A program made the position numbers and the translations under genes. The notes beneath the pieces were generated by a model. It did no database searches, was not told the DNA's origin, and worked only from the letters and a program-made list of their open reading frames with translations. Source: Pseudomonas fluorescens (GTDB lineage: Bacteria > Pseudomonadota > Gammaproteobacteria > Pseudomonadales > Pseudomonadaceae). Taken from it: a stretch of 64,000 nt of DNA. Position 1 is the first letter of the stretch. Each line of letters opens with the position of its first letter. The stretch lies in NCBI RefSeq assembly GCF_900636825.1, contig NZ_LR134318.1, positions 4,708,001 to 4,772,000 on the forward strand, given 5' to 3'. Below, piece after piece: positions 34,928 to 42,878 of this stretch.

Positions 34928-35554
34928 TCACACCAACCCATTGCGCTGGGCCAACTCAATCAGATCAACCAGCGAGCGAGCATTAAGTTTTAGCAGCAAT
35001 CGGGTCTTGTATGTGCTGACCGTCTTGTTGCTCAAAAACATGCCATCGGCGATCTCCTTGTTGGTCTTGCCCCGTGCCAACTGTTGCAACACCATCATTT
35101 CACGACCGGACAGGCGGTCGACCATATCGGCCTCGCTGGCATTTCCCAAAGTGGTCCGCACTGTGTGCAGCGCTTGATTGGGGAAATAACTATAGCCAGA
35201 GAGAACTGCTTTTATCGCACTGAGCAACTCGGTGAGATCTTGTTGTTTGCAAACATATCCCGCCGCCCCCGACTGCATGCAACGCATGGAAAAATGGCCG
35301 GGCGCTTGAGAGGTCAATACCAGCACTTTCATCGGCATGGCCACTGCACTCAACCGCGCGATAACTTCCAGACCGTCGAGTTTGGGTATTCCAATATCCA
35401 AAATGACGATATCGGGCATTTGTTCGCGAGCCAGTTGTAACGCGTCCACGCCATTGTCTGTCTCTGCAATGACTTCGTAGCCATGGCGCTCCATCAGCAA
35501 GCGTACCGCAAGCCGAATGACAGGGTGATCATCCACGATCAGGACTTTATTCAT
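34928..35554 (-). CDS. EvgA/BvgA-like LuxR-type response regulator
   Basis: A 208-residue response regulator. The receiver domain (1-118) has phospho-acceptor Asp54 in IVILDIGIPKLDG; the C-terminal LuxR helix-turn-helix (about 143-205) reads LSGREMMVLQQLARG and FLSNKTVSTYKTRL, strongly like E. coli EvgA and Bordetella BvgA. No kinase gene is adjacent, so it is an orphan in this window. The start at 35554 (MNKVLIVDDHP) is preferred to 35566. Two TTCCTACA-like direct repeats, similar to EvgA half-sites, lie about 105 bases upstream and may mediate autoregulation. Targets unknown. Confidence 0.88.
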   Translation of the reverse strand: MNKVLIVDDHPVIRLAVRLLMERHGYEVIAETDNGVDALQLAREQMPDIVILDIGIPKLDGLEVIARLSAVAMPMKVLVLTSQAPGHFSMRCMQSGAAGYVCKQQDLTELLSAIKAVLSGYSYFPNQALHTVRTTLGNASEADMVDRLSGREMMVLQQLARGKTNKEIADGMFLSNKTVSTYKTRLLLKLNARSLVDLIELAQRNGLV

Positions 35555-35657
35555 GGGCAGGTCCAATTTCGCTGTTCGATTTTTAGAGCCCGCACAATAG
35601 CGTAGTCAACTCATCCATGGCACAGACGAGTTCCCTTACAGTTGCAGCGAAAGACCC

Positions 35658-35688
35658 TTCCTACAATCATTGAGGACTAATCCTACAA
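35658..35688. promoter_or_regulatory. Paired TCCTACAA repeats, possible EvgA-like binding sites
   Basis: TCCTACAA at 35659 and 35681, 22 bases apart (two helical turns). The first copy reads TTCCTACA, a match to the E. coli EvgA half-site TTC(C/T)(C/T)ACA. Located between the EvgA-like gene and the divergent unknown membrane protein. Confidence 0.45.
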
Positions 35689-35771
35689 AAATAGCCTTTA
35701 ATAAAAAATCATTGCGATGTTACCCGCCCGGGGCAGCATCTCAGTTGCAATCAATCATAAAAACCTGAAAC

Positions 35772-35798
35772 AAGATACGTCTATTCAACTCGTATCTT
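35772..35798. repeat. Inverted repeat upstream of the unknown membrane protein
   Basis: AAGATACG-N11-CGTATCTT, perfect 8-base arms followed by TTAATATAAATATC, 55 bases before the ATG at 35853. Could be an operator or a weak terminator. Confidence 0.5.
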
Positions 35799-35852
35799 TT
35801 AATATAAATATCAAATACCGACCATTCTCAAACTCACGGCAAGGAAGCCCGC

Positions 35853-36545
35853 ATGTACAACCTAAATAAAAAAGTAAGCAACCCCATGACAGTCATTGCG
35901 ATGTTCGCACTTGTCTCGGAAACATCCGCCGCCGTATCGCTGCCCTTTCTCGCCAACCAGGAGCGGGAAATCTATGTCTGGTTTTTAATCAGCTTTCCCT
36001 TTTACCTGCTGTTTCTATTTTTCCTGACCCTCAACTTCAACTATCGATCGCTCTACGCGCCCTCTGACTTCACCGAGGACGAAAACTTCCTGAGGGCCAT
36101 GGATGACGAAGTACCCATAGACGATAACCAAATAATCGACTCAGAGAATGCGTGTGCGCCGAACAGTGCAAGTATCGGCGATCGCGCTGAGACCAGAGTT
36201 GATTCACGTTACTTGGGGAAAGTTCCAGACCCCCCACATTACACTATTCCGCAAGCGTCGACCTGGTTCGAGCATTACATACAACTACCGAAGACGACGA
36301 ACACGCTACGGGTCATTGATGTACGTCACATGGACACTTCATCGCAATTCAATAAATTGCGGTTAAACCTTCGGCGCCCCGCGAGGAAGCCCTATAAATT
36401 ACTGGTATTTGTAACCAACAACAGCAGTGACGACTTATTGCGGAAAACCGCCCTTAGCCATATTAAACACTCAAAAAAAAGGTTGGGCCGGATGCTTTAT
36501 ATCGCTTATAACGTGAGTCAGGAGACTACAACGATTTTGAGATGA
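35853..36545 (+). CDS. Unknown protein with membrane segments, AT-richer
   Basis: A 230-residue protein. One or two hydrophobic segments occur near the N-terminus (PMTVIAMFALVSETSAAVSL and VWFLISFPFYLLFLFFLTLNF, about 11-30 and 42-62), then FNYRSLYAPSDF, an acidic linker (about 72-100) and a C-terminal domain of about 100 residues ending in a basic helix region. I recall related proteins in Pseudomonas accessory regions with the same LYAPSDF motif, but no function. Codon use and base composition are clearly more AT-rich than neighbours, consistent with horizontal transfer. GGAAG precedes the ATG. Flanked by the EvgA-like regulator and argG. Confidence 0.75.
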   Translation: MYNLNKKVSNPMTVIAMFALVSETSAAVSLPFLANQEREIYVWFLISFPFYLLFLFFLTLNFNYRSLYAPSDFTEDENFLRAMDDEVPIDDNQIIDSENACAPNSASIGDRAETRVDSRYLGKVPDPPHYTIPQASTWFEHYIQLPKTTNTLRVIDVRHMDTSSQFNKLRLNLRRPARKPYKLLVFVTNNSSDDLLRKTALSHIKHSKKRLGRMLYIAYNVSQETTTILR

Positions 36546-36603
36546 AGGTGACAGGCAGGCTTCGTGATGAAGAGCAGAGAAACAGAGGGAAACGTTCTTT
36601 AAC

Positions 36604-36637
36604 AATGGCGACCTTGCCATTAAGACAAGGCCGCCAT
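36604..36637 (-). terminator. Possible terminator of argG
   Basis: On the minus strand GGCGGCCTTG-tcttaatgg-CAAGGTCGCC followed by ATTGTTAAAG, 20 bases after the argG stop; the stem is good but the T tract is poor. Confidence 0.55.
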
Positions 36638-36656
36638 ATTTGCGCGTCTGCAAGAC

Positions 36657-37874
36657 TCAGAACAACTTGCGGCCCTTGTTGGCAGCAATACGCATGCGCA
36701 GCGCGTTGAGCTTGATGAAGCCCGCCGCGTCAGCCTGGTTGTAAGCACCGCCGTCTTCTTCGAAGGTCGCGATGTTGGAATCGAACAGCGAATCGTCGGA
36801 CTTGCGCCCAGTGACGATCACGTTGCCCTTGTACAGCTTCAGGCGCACAACGCCGTTCACGTTGACCTGCGAAGCGTCGATCATCTGCTGCAGCATCAGA
36901 CGCTCAGGGCTCCACCAGTAACCGGTGTAGATCAGGCTGGCATATTTCGGCATCAGCTCGTCTTTGAGGTGAGCGACTTCGCGATCGAGGGTGATCGACT
37001 CGATGGCGCGGTGAGCGCGCAGCATGATGGTGCCGCCCGGTGTTTCATAGCAACCACGGGACTTCATGCCGACGTAACGGTTTTCGACGATGTCGAGACG
37101 ACCGATGCCGTGAGCGCCGCCGATCTTGTTCAGCGTCGCCAGCACGGTGGCCGGAGTCATTTCAACACCGTCCAGCGCAACGATGTCGCCGTTACGGTAG
37201 GTCAGTTCCAGATATTGCGCTTTGTCAGGAGCGTTCTCCGGGGAGACGGTCCATTTCCACATGTCTTCTTCGTGCTCGGTCCAGGTATCTTCCAGCACGC
37301 CGCCCTCATAAGAGATGTGCAGCAGGTTGGCGTCCATCGAGTACGGGGATTTCTTCTTGCCGTGGCGCTCGATCGGGATCGCGTGCTTCTCGGCGTAATC
37401 CATCAGCTTCTCGCGGGACAGCAGGTCCCACTCGCGCCAAGGGGCGATGACTTTCACGCCTGGCTTGAGCGCATAAGCGCCGAGTTCGAAACGTACCTGG
37501 TCGTTGCCCTTGCCGGTGGCGCCATGGGAAATGGCGTCGGCGCCGGTTTCGTTGGCGATTTCGATCAGTCGTTTGGCGATCAGCGGACGTGCGATGGAAG
37601 TACCCAGCAGGTACTCGCCTTCGTAAACGGTGTTGGCGCGGAACATCGGGAATACGAAATCACGCACGAATTCTTCGCGCAGATCGTCGATGTAGATTTC
37701 TTTGACGCCCATGGCCTGAGCCTTGGCGCGGGCCGGCTCGACCTCTTCGCCTTGACCGAGATCAGCGGTGAAGGTCACCACTTCACAGTTATATGTATCC
37801 TGCAGCCACTTGAGGATCACCGAAGTGTCCAGGCCGCCGGAATACGCCAGAACGACCTTGTTTACGTCCGCCAT
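36657..37874 (-). CDS. argG: Argininosuccinate synthase
   Basis: A 405-residue enzyme, full length. It joins citrulline and aspartate with ATP in the penultimate step of arginine synthesis. The N-terminal ATP pyrophosphatase P-loop AYSGGLDTSV lies at about 9-18, and citrulline/aspartate-binding segments include SHGATGKGNDQVRFE. The ATG at 37874 starts MADVNKVVLAYSGG. ArgR half-sites lie upstream. It stands alone, downstream of motY on the same strand with 129 bases between. Confidence 0.99.
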   Translation of the reverse strand: MADVNKVVLAYSGGLDTSVILKWLQDTYNCEVVTFTADLGQGEEVEPARAKAQAMGVKEIYIDDLREEFVRDFVFPMFRANTVYEGEYLLGTSIARPLIAKRLIEIANETGADAISHGATGKGNDQVRFELGAYALKPGVKVIAPWREWDLLSREKLMDYAEKHAIPIERHGKKKSPYSMDANLLHISYEGGVLEDTWTEHEEDMWKWTVSPENAPDKAQYLELTYRNGDIVALDGVEMTPATVLATLNKIGGAHGIGRLDIVENRYVGMKSRGCYETPGGTIMLRAHRAIESITLDREVAHLKDELMPKYASLIYTGYWWSPERLMLQQMIDASQVNVNGVVRLKLYKGNVIVTGRKSDDSLFDSNIATFEEDGGAYNQADAAGFIKLNALRMRIAANKGRKLF

Positions 37875-37928
37875 GCCATCACTCCACGGGGTTCTACGGA
37901 AAGCCGAGGAGTCTACCGCCCAAACGCA

Positions 37929-37949
37929 ATAATTTACAGAGGCGCGACA
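37929..37949 (-). promoter_or_regulatory. ArgR half-site upstream of argG
   Basis: On the minus strand TGTCGC-gcctctgt-AA-attat, an exact match to the Pseudomonas ArgR pattern TGTCGC-N8-AA. A second TGTCGC (minus strand) is at 37965-37970, 21 bases away, as expected for tandem half-sites. Confidence 0.6.
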
Positions 37950-38003
37950 GCTTAAGACGACAAAGCGACAGAATGTGTCGAGAGCGCGACGATGACCGAC
38001 AAG

Positions 38004-38930
38004 TCAGGAAGTCGCCGCAGCAGTGGCCGGGGTACTCGCTTGTGAGGCTGGGGTTGGGGCCGTGGTCGGTGCAACGCGCGCCAGCTTGACGTTGACCCGG
38101 CGGTTTTTCGCGCGATTGGCCTTATTGGTATTTGGCACGATCGGATATTGCTCACCATGGAAACGCACGGTGATCTGCGATTCCTGAATGCCGTTGGCCT
38201 TGAAGAAATCGACCACCGCCAGTGCTCGGCGACGCGACAGTTCGCGGTTGGTCAGGCGGTTGCCGCTGTTATCCGAGTAGCCGTCGAGCTCGATGTGATT
38301 AACCGTCGGATCGGCCTTGATGTAATCGAGCATCACCTGCAATTTCGCCTTGCCGGCCGCGTCAAGATCAACGCCCTCACCGGGAAAGCCGATCTGCGAC
38401 TGCTTGAGCTGGTCGAAATTCTGCGGCAGCAATTTCGCCACGCAGGTCTGGTAATCATTGAACGCTTTGCTGAACTTGACCGGCAACAGCCGCACTTCCG
38501 AAACCCGCCCATCACCTGACGCGCGGCGTACCACCGGGCTGCGGCCATCCAGCAGACCGCTGATCAAGCCACCGGCCTGCGACTGCGAGCTGCTGAACAA
38601 GACATTGCCACTGCTGAGCCTGACGCTGCCCAGATTGATGTCACCACGCCCCGGCTGCCACGGTGCTGCGGCTGCGAGCAATGTTGCAGAGCCGCCGCCG
38701 AGCATGGCGTTATAGGCATTGAGGCGGAAGATTGCCTGCTCGCCCGCCTTGCGCACGAACTCGCCCGAGCCAAAATCGGTGATCGGCTGGGTCAGTCGGC
38801 ATTCGAACTTGTCGCCGGCGACCGTCCACTCAATGTTCTCCAGACGGGTCTGGTACGTGAGCGCCATCGCGGGGAGGCTGGCAAACACACTGAGCAAGGC
38901 TAAATAACGCTGGCGCACGGGAGGCTCCAT
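38004..38930 (-). CDS. motY: Flagellar motor T-ring/stator-associated protein MotY
   Basis: A 308-residue exported protein. A signal peptide (about 1-22, ending ASLPAMA) leads to an N-terminal MotY domain that binds the basal body, then an OmpA-like peptidoglycan-binding domain (about 175-290: IELDGYSDNSGNRLTNRELSRRRA and NRAKNRRVNV). A Thr/Ala/Pro tail follows. MotY helps place stators around the flagellar motor in Pseudomonas and Vibrio. The ATG at 38930 is chosen because upstream codons to 38963 would spoil the signal peptide. A sigma-28 promoter lies 55 bases upstream. Confidence 0.93.
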   Translation of the reverse strand: MEPPVRQRYLALLSVFASLPAMALTYQTRLENIEWTVAGDKFECRLTQPITDFGSGEFVRKAGEQAIFRLNAYNAMLGGGSATLLAAAAPWQPGRGDINLGSVRLSSGNVLFSSSQSQAGGLISGLLDGRSPVVRRASGDGRVSEVRLLPVKFSKAFNDYQTCVAKLLPQNFDQLKQSQIGFPGEGVDLDAAGKAKLQVMLDYIKADPTVNHIELDGYSDNSGNRLTNRELSRRRALAVVDFFKANGIQESQITVRFHGEQYPIVPNTNKANRAKNRRVNVKLARVAPTTAPTPASQASTPATAAATS

Positions 38931-38984
38931 TGGCTCGTGAAACACAAACACCGATTCACACAATGTTTACGGCATACCTTCGGG

Positions 38985-39011
38985 ATATCGGACGCTTGCC
39001 GCAAAACTTGA
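38985..39011 (-). promoter_or_regulatory. Sigma-28 (FliA) promoter of motY
   Basis: On the minus strand TCAAG-N15-CCGATAT, matching the FliA consensus TCAAGTTT-N12-CCGATA in both elements and spacing. It lies 55 bases before the motY ATG and inside the divergent motY-pyrC region. Confidence 0.75.
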
Positions 39012-39078
39012 TAGCGAGTGCCTGCAAGAGTCTTTTCCGGTAGCATTCGCCTCAGTTTGACCCGCCTGGAATTCCCTC

Positions 39079-40125
39079 ATGTCCGACCGCCTGACCCTGC
39101 TGCGTCCCGACGACTGGCACATTCATCTTCGCGATGGTGCCGTGTTGACCAATACCGTTGCCGATGTTGCGCGCACTTTTGGTCGCGCCATCATCATGCC
39201 CAACCTGGTCCCGCCGGTGCGCACCGCCGCCGAGGCCGATGGCTATCGCCAGCGCATCCTGGCTGCCCGCCCGGCCGGCAGTCGCTTCGAACCTTTGATG
39301 GTGCTGTACCTCACCGACCGCACCCAGCCTGAAGAAATTCGTGAAGCCAAGGCCAGCGGTTTCGTTTATGCCGCCAAGCTCTACCCGGCCGGTGCGACCA
39401 CCAACTCCGACTCCGGAGTTACCAGCATCGACAAGATTTTCCCGGCGCTGGAAGCCATGGCCGAAGTCGGCATGCCGCTGCTGATCCACGGTGAAGTCAC
39501 TCGCGGCGACGTGGATGTTTTCGATCGCGAAAAGATTTTCATCGATGAGCACATGCGTCGCGTGGTCGAGCGCTTCCCGACGCTGAAAGTGGTGTTCGAA
39601 CACATCACCACGGGCGACGCCGTGCAGTTCGTCAACGAGGCCTCGGCCAACGTTGGCGCGACCATCACCGCGCATCACCTGCTGTACAACCGTAATCACA
39701 TGCTGGTCGGCGGGATTCGGCCGCACTTCTACTGCCTGCCGATCCTCAAGCGCAATACCCACCAGGAAGCACTGCTCGACGCCGCCACCAGTGGCAGCGC
39801 GAAGTTTTTCCTCGGGACCGACTCGGCGCCGCATGCCCAGCACGCCAAGGAAGCCGCGTGCGGTTGCGCCGGTTGCTACACCGCATACGCTGCCATCGAG
39901 ATGTACGCCGAAGCCTTTGAACAGCGTAACGCGCTGGACAAACTCGAAGCATTCGCCAGCCTCAACGGCCCGCGTTTCTACGGCCTGCCGGCGAACACCG
40001 ATCGCATTACCCTGGTTCGTGAAGAATGGACTGCCCCGACCAGCCTGCCGTTTGGCGAGCTGACCGTTATCCCGCTGCGCGCCGGTGAAAAACTGCGCTG
40101 GCGCCTGCTGGAGGAACACGCGTGA
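39079..40125 (+). CDS. pyrC: Dihydroorotase (class II)
   Basis: A 348-residue zinc amidohydrolase of pyrimidine synthesis, converting carbamoyl-aspartate to dihydroorotate. The metal site HIHLRDG is at about 14-20, the carboxylated Lys in YAAKLYPAGATTNS at about 100, further His in LIHGEV and EHITT, and Asp in LGTDSAPH near 250. Length and motifs equal the E. coli PyrC type. The ATG at 39079 is 68 bases from the motY promoter start on the opposite strand. Overlaps rnt by four bases. Confidence 0.98.
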   Translation: MSDRLTLLRPDDWHIHLRDGAVLTNTVADVARTFGRAIIMPNLVPPVRTAAEADGYRQRILAARPAGSRFEPLMVLYLTDRTQPEEIREAKASGFVYAAKLYPAGATTNSDSGVTSIDKIFPALEAMAEVGMPLLIHGEVTRGDVDVFDREKIFIDEHMRRVVERFPTLKVVFEHITTGDAVQFVNEASANVGATITAHHLLYNRNHMLVGGIRPHFYCLPILKRNTHQEALLDAATSGSAKFFLGTDSAPHAQHAKEAACGCAGCYTAYAAIEMYAEAFEQRNALDKLEAFASLNGPRFYGLPANTDRITLVREEWTAPTSLPFGELTVIPLRAGEKLRWRLLEEHA

Positions 40126-40799
40126 GTGAAGAGCATTTCGACGACGAACTGGACGGTCAAAATGGTGGTGGCGGTTCTCGTCACCCGATGGCAGCACGCT
40201 TTCGCGGCTACCTGCCGGTTGTCGTCGACGTAGAAACCGGTGGCTTCAACTCGGCCACCGATGCATTGCTGGAGATCGCTGCGACCACCATCGCCATGGA
40301 TGAAAAGGGTTTTGTTTATCCCGATCACACCTACTTCTTCCGCGTTGAGCCCTTCGAAGGCGCCAACGTCGAAGCGGCGGCGCTGGAGTTCACCGGGATC
40401 AAACTGGATCACCCGCTGCGCATGGCCGTCAGCGAAGAAACTGCACTGACCGACATTTTCCGTGGCATCCGCAAAGCGTTGAAAGCCAACGGCTGCAAGC
40501 GCGCGATCCTGGTCGGACACAACAGCAGCTTCGATCTGGGCTTCCTCAATGCAGCGGTCGCGCGGCTGGACATGAAGCGCAACCCGTTCCACCCGTTTTC
40601 CAGTTTCGATACCGCGACGCTGGCAGGGCTGGCCTATGGTCAGACCGTGCTGGCGAAAGCCTGCCAGGCCGCCGGCATTGATTTCGACGGCCGTGAGGCG
40701 CATTCGGCGCGTTACGACACCGAGAAAACCGCTGAGCTGTTCTGTGGCATCGTCAATCGCTGGAAACAGATGGGCGGCTGGGAAGATTTCGACGACTGA
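40122..40799 (+). CDS. rnt: Ribonuclease T
   Basis: A 225-residue DEDD-family 3'-5' exoribonuclease that trims tRNA and other stable RNA 3' ends. Exo I motif VVDVETGGFN at about 30-39, exo II HNSSFDLGFL near 133, exo III HSARYDTEKT near 188. GTG start at 40122 overlaps the pyrC TGA, so it is translationally coupled. A bidirectional terminator follows. Confidence 0.98.
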   Translation: MSEEHFDDELDGQNGGGGSRHPMAARFRGYLPVVVDVETGGFNSATDALLEIAATTIAMDEKGFVYPDHTYFFRVEPFEGANVEAAALEFTGIKLDHPLRMAVSEETALTDIFRGIRKALKANGCKRAILVGHNSSFDLGFLNAAVARLDMKRNPFHPFSSFDTATLAGLAYGQTVLAKACQAAGIDFDGREAHSARYDTEKTAELFCGIVNRWKQMGGWEDFDD

Positions 40800-40819
40800 T
40801 CGTCGGCGAACAAATCTCG

Positions 40820-40857
40820 CGCATAAAAAAACCGGCCATATGGGCCGGTTTTTTTTG
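40820..40857. terminator. Bidirectional terminator; left copy of a direct repeat
   Basis: CGCATAAAAAAACCGGCCAT then ATGGGCCGGTTTTTTTTG. It serves rnt on the plus strand and the toxin-like gene on the minus strand. A second copy with one base change and one T less lies at 41911-41947. Confidence 0.92.
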
Positions 40858-40858
40858 T

Positions 40859-41272
40859 TTAGTGCTTATAGAGCTTGAATTCTCGATCGATCCACACGAC
40901 GTGAAACACCCGATGGTTTTTGTAACCCACCATCGCTACGCGTTCGAAAGCCCGAAACACCAGCAATCGGACATCACTCGTTAAAAAATCCGGTATCCCG
41001 ACTTTAAGACTCTTCCTCTCAATCGTTTCACATCCATACCGATGCCGATGCTCCCTGCGTAGTTCTTTCCACGGCATCTTTCCCAGGATCCTGAGACGCT
41101 CAAGCATTTTCGACCGTTCGACGGCCTCACAATCTTGAATGCACCAGCCATTCTGCAAATATTCAAATGAAAAAACCGGAGGTCGCGCCTCGGATGAATC
41201 TATTTCGATGGTAGACGTCCGTGCCGTTACTGTAGCCGCCGCATCGCGTTCCCTGCGTTTGAACCTGGCCAT
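40859..41272 (-). CDS. Probable toxin partner of the DUF4065 antitoxin
   Basis: A 137-residue basic protein. The N-terminal third is low in structure; the C-terminal half (LRILGKMPWKELRREHRHRY...VRLLVFRAFERVAMVGYKN then HRVFHVVWIDREFKLYKH) resembles small RelE-like or phage-type toxins that end in an aromatic strand with an IDxxFxLY motif. Not recognised with certainty. It starts two bases after the antitoxin stop and lies wholly inside the interval bounded by duplicated terminators. No clear ribosome site, so translation is probably coupled. Function as a toxin is inferred from context. Confidence 0.6.
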   Translation of the reverse strand: MARFKRRERDAAATVTARTSTIEIDSSEARPPVFSFEYLQNGWCIQDCEAVERSKMLERLRILGKMPWKELRREHRHRYGCETIERKSLKVGIPDFLTSDVRLLVFRAFERVAMVGYKNHRVFHVVWIDREFKLYKH

Positions 41273-41274
41273 TT

Positions 41275-41715
41275 TCAGTTCACCAAATGCTCGCGGAAAT
41301 ACTCCTGCATTTCGCAGGCGGGAATTTCTCGGCTGAACTCCCCTTCCTTGAAGTTTCTACGCCAAGGGGCTTCTTCATGCGTCAACTGACGAAGTTTCCA
41401 CGCCGAGAATTGACCATAAACGTCGAACACCTCGTTGAGCAGAGTTTGTTGTTCAGCGCTGAAAACATCGGGGTTGAAATCACTCGGAGGAGGAATGGCA
41501 CTCGATCCAAATTGGCTGAATCTTCGATATAGATCCGGAACCACTGGACCGTGCATCCAGGCTTCAAGCTTTTCAGGGAATAGAGCCTCGCCATGGACGG
41601 CCAGACTGAACCCTTGAGCGTAATAAACCATTTTTTGAATTTTGAGATTGGATATCTCGCCATCATGCCCTTCCAGGCAGAGGAAGTAATCCGCAACGTC
41701 CAAGCTACTCGGCAT
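41275..41715 (-). CDS. DUF4065 / Panacea-domain protein (SocA/GepA-like antitoxin)
   Basis: A 146-residue protein with a near full-length DUF4065 domain: SLDVADYFLCLEG near the start, then EISNLKIQKMVYYAQGFSLA (about 26-45), EAWMHGPVVPDLYRRF (about 57-72) and LTHEEAPWRRNF near the end. Panacea-domain proteins are antitoxins that pair with very different toxins. The chosen ATG at 41715 has AAGGGGA seven bases upstream; a longer start at 41745 is less well placed. The antitoxin-first, two-base gap arrangement with the next gene is typical of a type II toxin-antitoxin operon. Confidence 0.82.
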   Translation of the reverse strand: MPSSLDVADYFLCLEGHDGEISNLKIQKMVYYAQGFSLAVHGEALFPEKLEAWMHGPVVPDLYRRFSQFGSSAIPPPSDFNPDVFSAEQQTLLNEVFDVYGQFSAWKLRQLTHEEAPWRRNFKEGEFSREIPACEMQEYFREHLVN

Positions 41716-41910
41716 TTGAATCCCCTTCTGCATCATGCAATCCATTGCATTGTCCCTACTGAAGTGAGGCGCAGGTCAGGCCCAGGCAATTGCCATCGTG
41801 GACCGTCATCGCTCGACCACCACCCTATCCAACCACTGTTCAGTCATCCAGTATTAATTCCCGAGCATTTGAAACAAATGATGCCGAGAGACTATTTACT
41901 CGTCATTCTC

Positions 41911-41947
41911 CGCATAAAAAAACCGGCCACATGGGCCGGTTTTTTTG
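41911..41947. terminator. Bidirectional terminator of prx; right copy of a direct repeat
   Basis: CGCATAAAAAAACCGGCCAC then ATGGGCCGGTTTTTTTG, following the peroxiredoxin stop on the minus strand. Almost identical to 40820-40857, so the two copies flank the toxin-antitoxin genes. Confidence 0.92.
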
Positions 41948-41964
41948 TACCTCGACGTTGCGCC

Positions 41965-42567
41965 TTACAGGGCAGCAGCGTTCTCGGTCAGGTAAGCCGC
42001 AACGCCTTCTGGCGAAGCGTTCATGCCTTTGTCGCCTTTTTTCCAGTTGGCAGGGCAGACTTCGCCGTGCTCTTCGTGGAATTGCAGAGCGTCGACCAGA
42101 CGGATCAGCTCTTCCATGTTACGGCCCAGCGGCAGATCGTTGATGATCTGCGAGCGGACAACGCCCTTGTCGTCGATCAGGAACGCGCCACGGAAAGCTA
42201 CGCCGCCTTCGGATTCAACGTCGTATGCCTTGGCGATGTCGTGCTTCATGTCGGCAGCCATGGTGTATTTCACCTGACCGATACCGCCATTGTTCACTGG
42301 GGTGTTGCGCCAGGCGTTGTGGGTGAAGTGCGAGTCGATCGACACTGCGATCACTTCAACGTTGCGTGCCTTGAAGTCAGCCATGCGGTTGTCCAGAGCG
42401 ATCAGCTCGGACGGGCAGACGAAGGTGAAGTCCAGTGGGTAGAAGAACACCAGGCCGTATTTGCCTTTGATGGCCGAGGACAGGGTGAAGCTGTCAACGA
42501 TCTCGCCATTGCCGAGTACGGCCGGGACGGTGAAGTCTGGGGCTTGTTTGCCTACGAGTACGCTCAT
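41965..42567 (-). CDS. Typical 2-Cys peroxiredoxin (AhpC/TSA family)
   Basis: A 200-residue peroxidase that reduces hydrogen peroxide and organic peroxides with thioredoxin or AhpF-like donors. The peroxidatic Cys51 is in DFTFVCPSE and the resolving Cys171 in HGEVCPANW; GGIG and the C-terminal extension mark the robust-to-sensitive eukaryote-like Prx1 type. Position equals P. aeruginosa PA3529, next to bfd/bfrB. The ATG at 42567 has an AGGAG-like box. Divergent from bfd across 311 bases. Confidence 0.96.
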   Translation of the reverse strand: MSVLVGKQAPDFTVPAVLGNGEIVDSFTLSSAIKGKYGLVFFYPLDFTFVCPSELIALDNRMADFKARNVEVIAVSIDSHFTHNAWRNTPVNNGGIGQVKYTMAADMKHDIAKAYDVESEGGVAFRGAFLIDDKGVVRSQIINDLPLGRNMEELIRLVDALQFHEEHGEVCPANWKKGDKGMNASPEGVAAYLTENAAAL

Positions 42568-42812
42568 TGATATCTCCTGGTGTAAAAACTTGAAGTTCAG
42601 GGTCCGGGCCAGCCTGTCACCCTCAGGCGACAGCCCTGTGACACGAACCCTCTTCGCAAGGGACGACCATCATACACTGGGTGTTTGGCCTGTCCGTAAC
42701 GGATTTTCCGCGTCCGACGATCGACCCCGCGTATATGGGGTGGTGAGACGCATCTGAATTACCGTTCGTCAGGCGCAAGCAAATAGGCTGGGAAGTGTTC
42801 CGAAAGCACTTT

Positions 42813-42831
42813 GACAATCATTCTCGTTAAC
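42813..42831 (+). promoter_or_regulatory. Fur box upstream of bfd
   Basis: GACAATCATTCTCGTTAAC, 13 of 19 matches to GATAATGATAATCATTATC, 48 bases before the bfd ATG. The rest of the 311-base prx-bfd gap (42568-42878) holds divergent promoters; no gene is visible. Iron-repressed bfd is established in P. aeruginosa. Confidence 0.6.
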
Positions 42832-42878
42832 ATTAAGATCCATCGCAATTGAGTCACAACCAGCGACGGTTCTCACTT

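Noticed and set aside
35772..35798. Insertion-sequence end or integrase site near the AT-rich gene
   Set aside because: Only an 8-base inverted repeat is present, with no transposase, target duplication or tRNA nearby.
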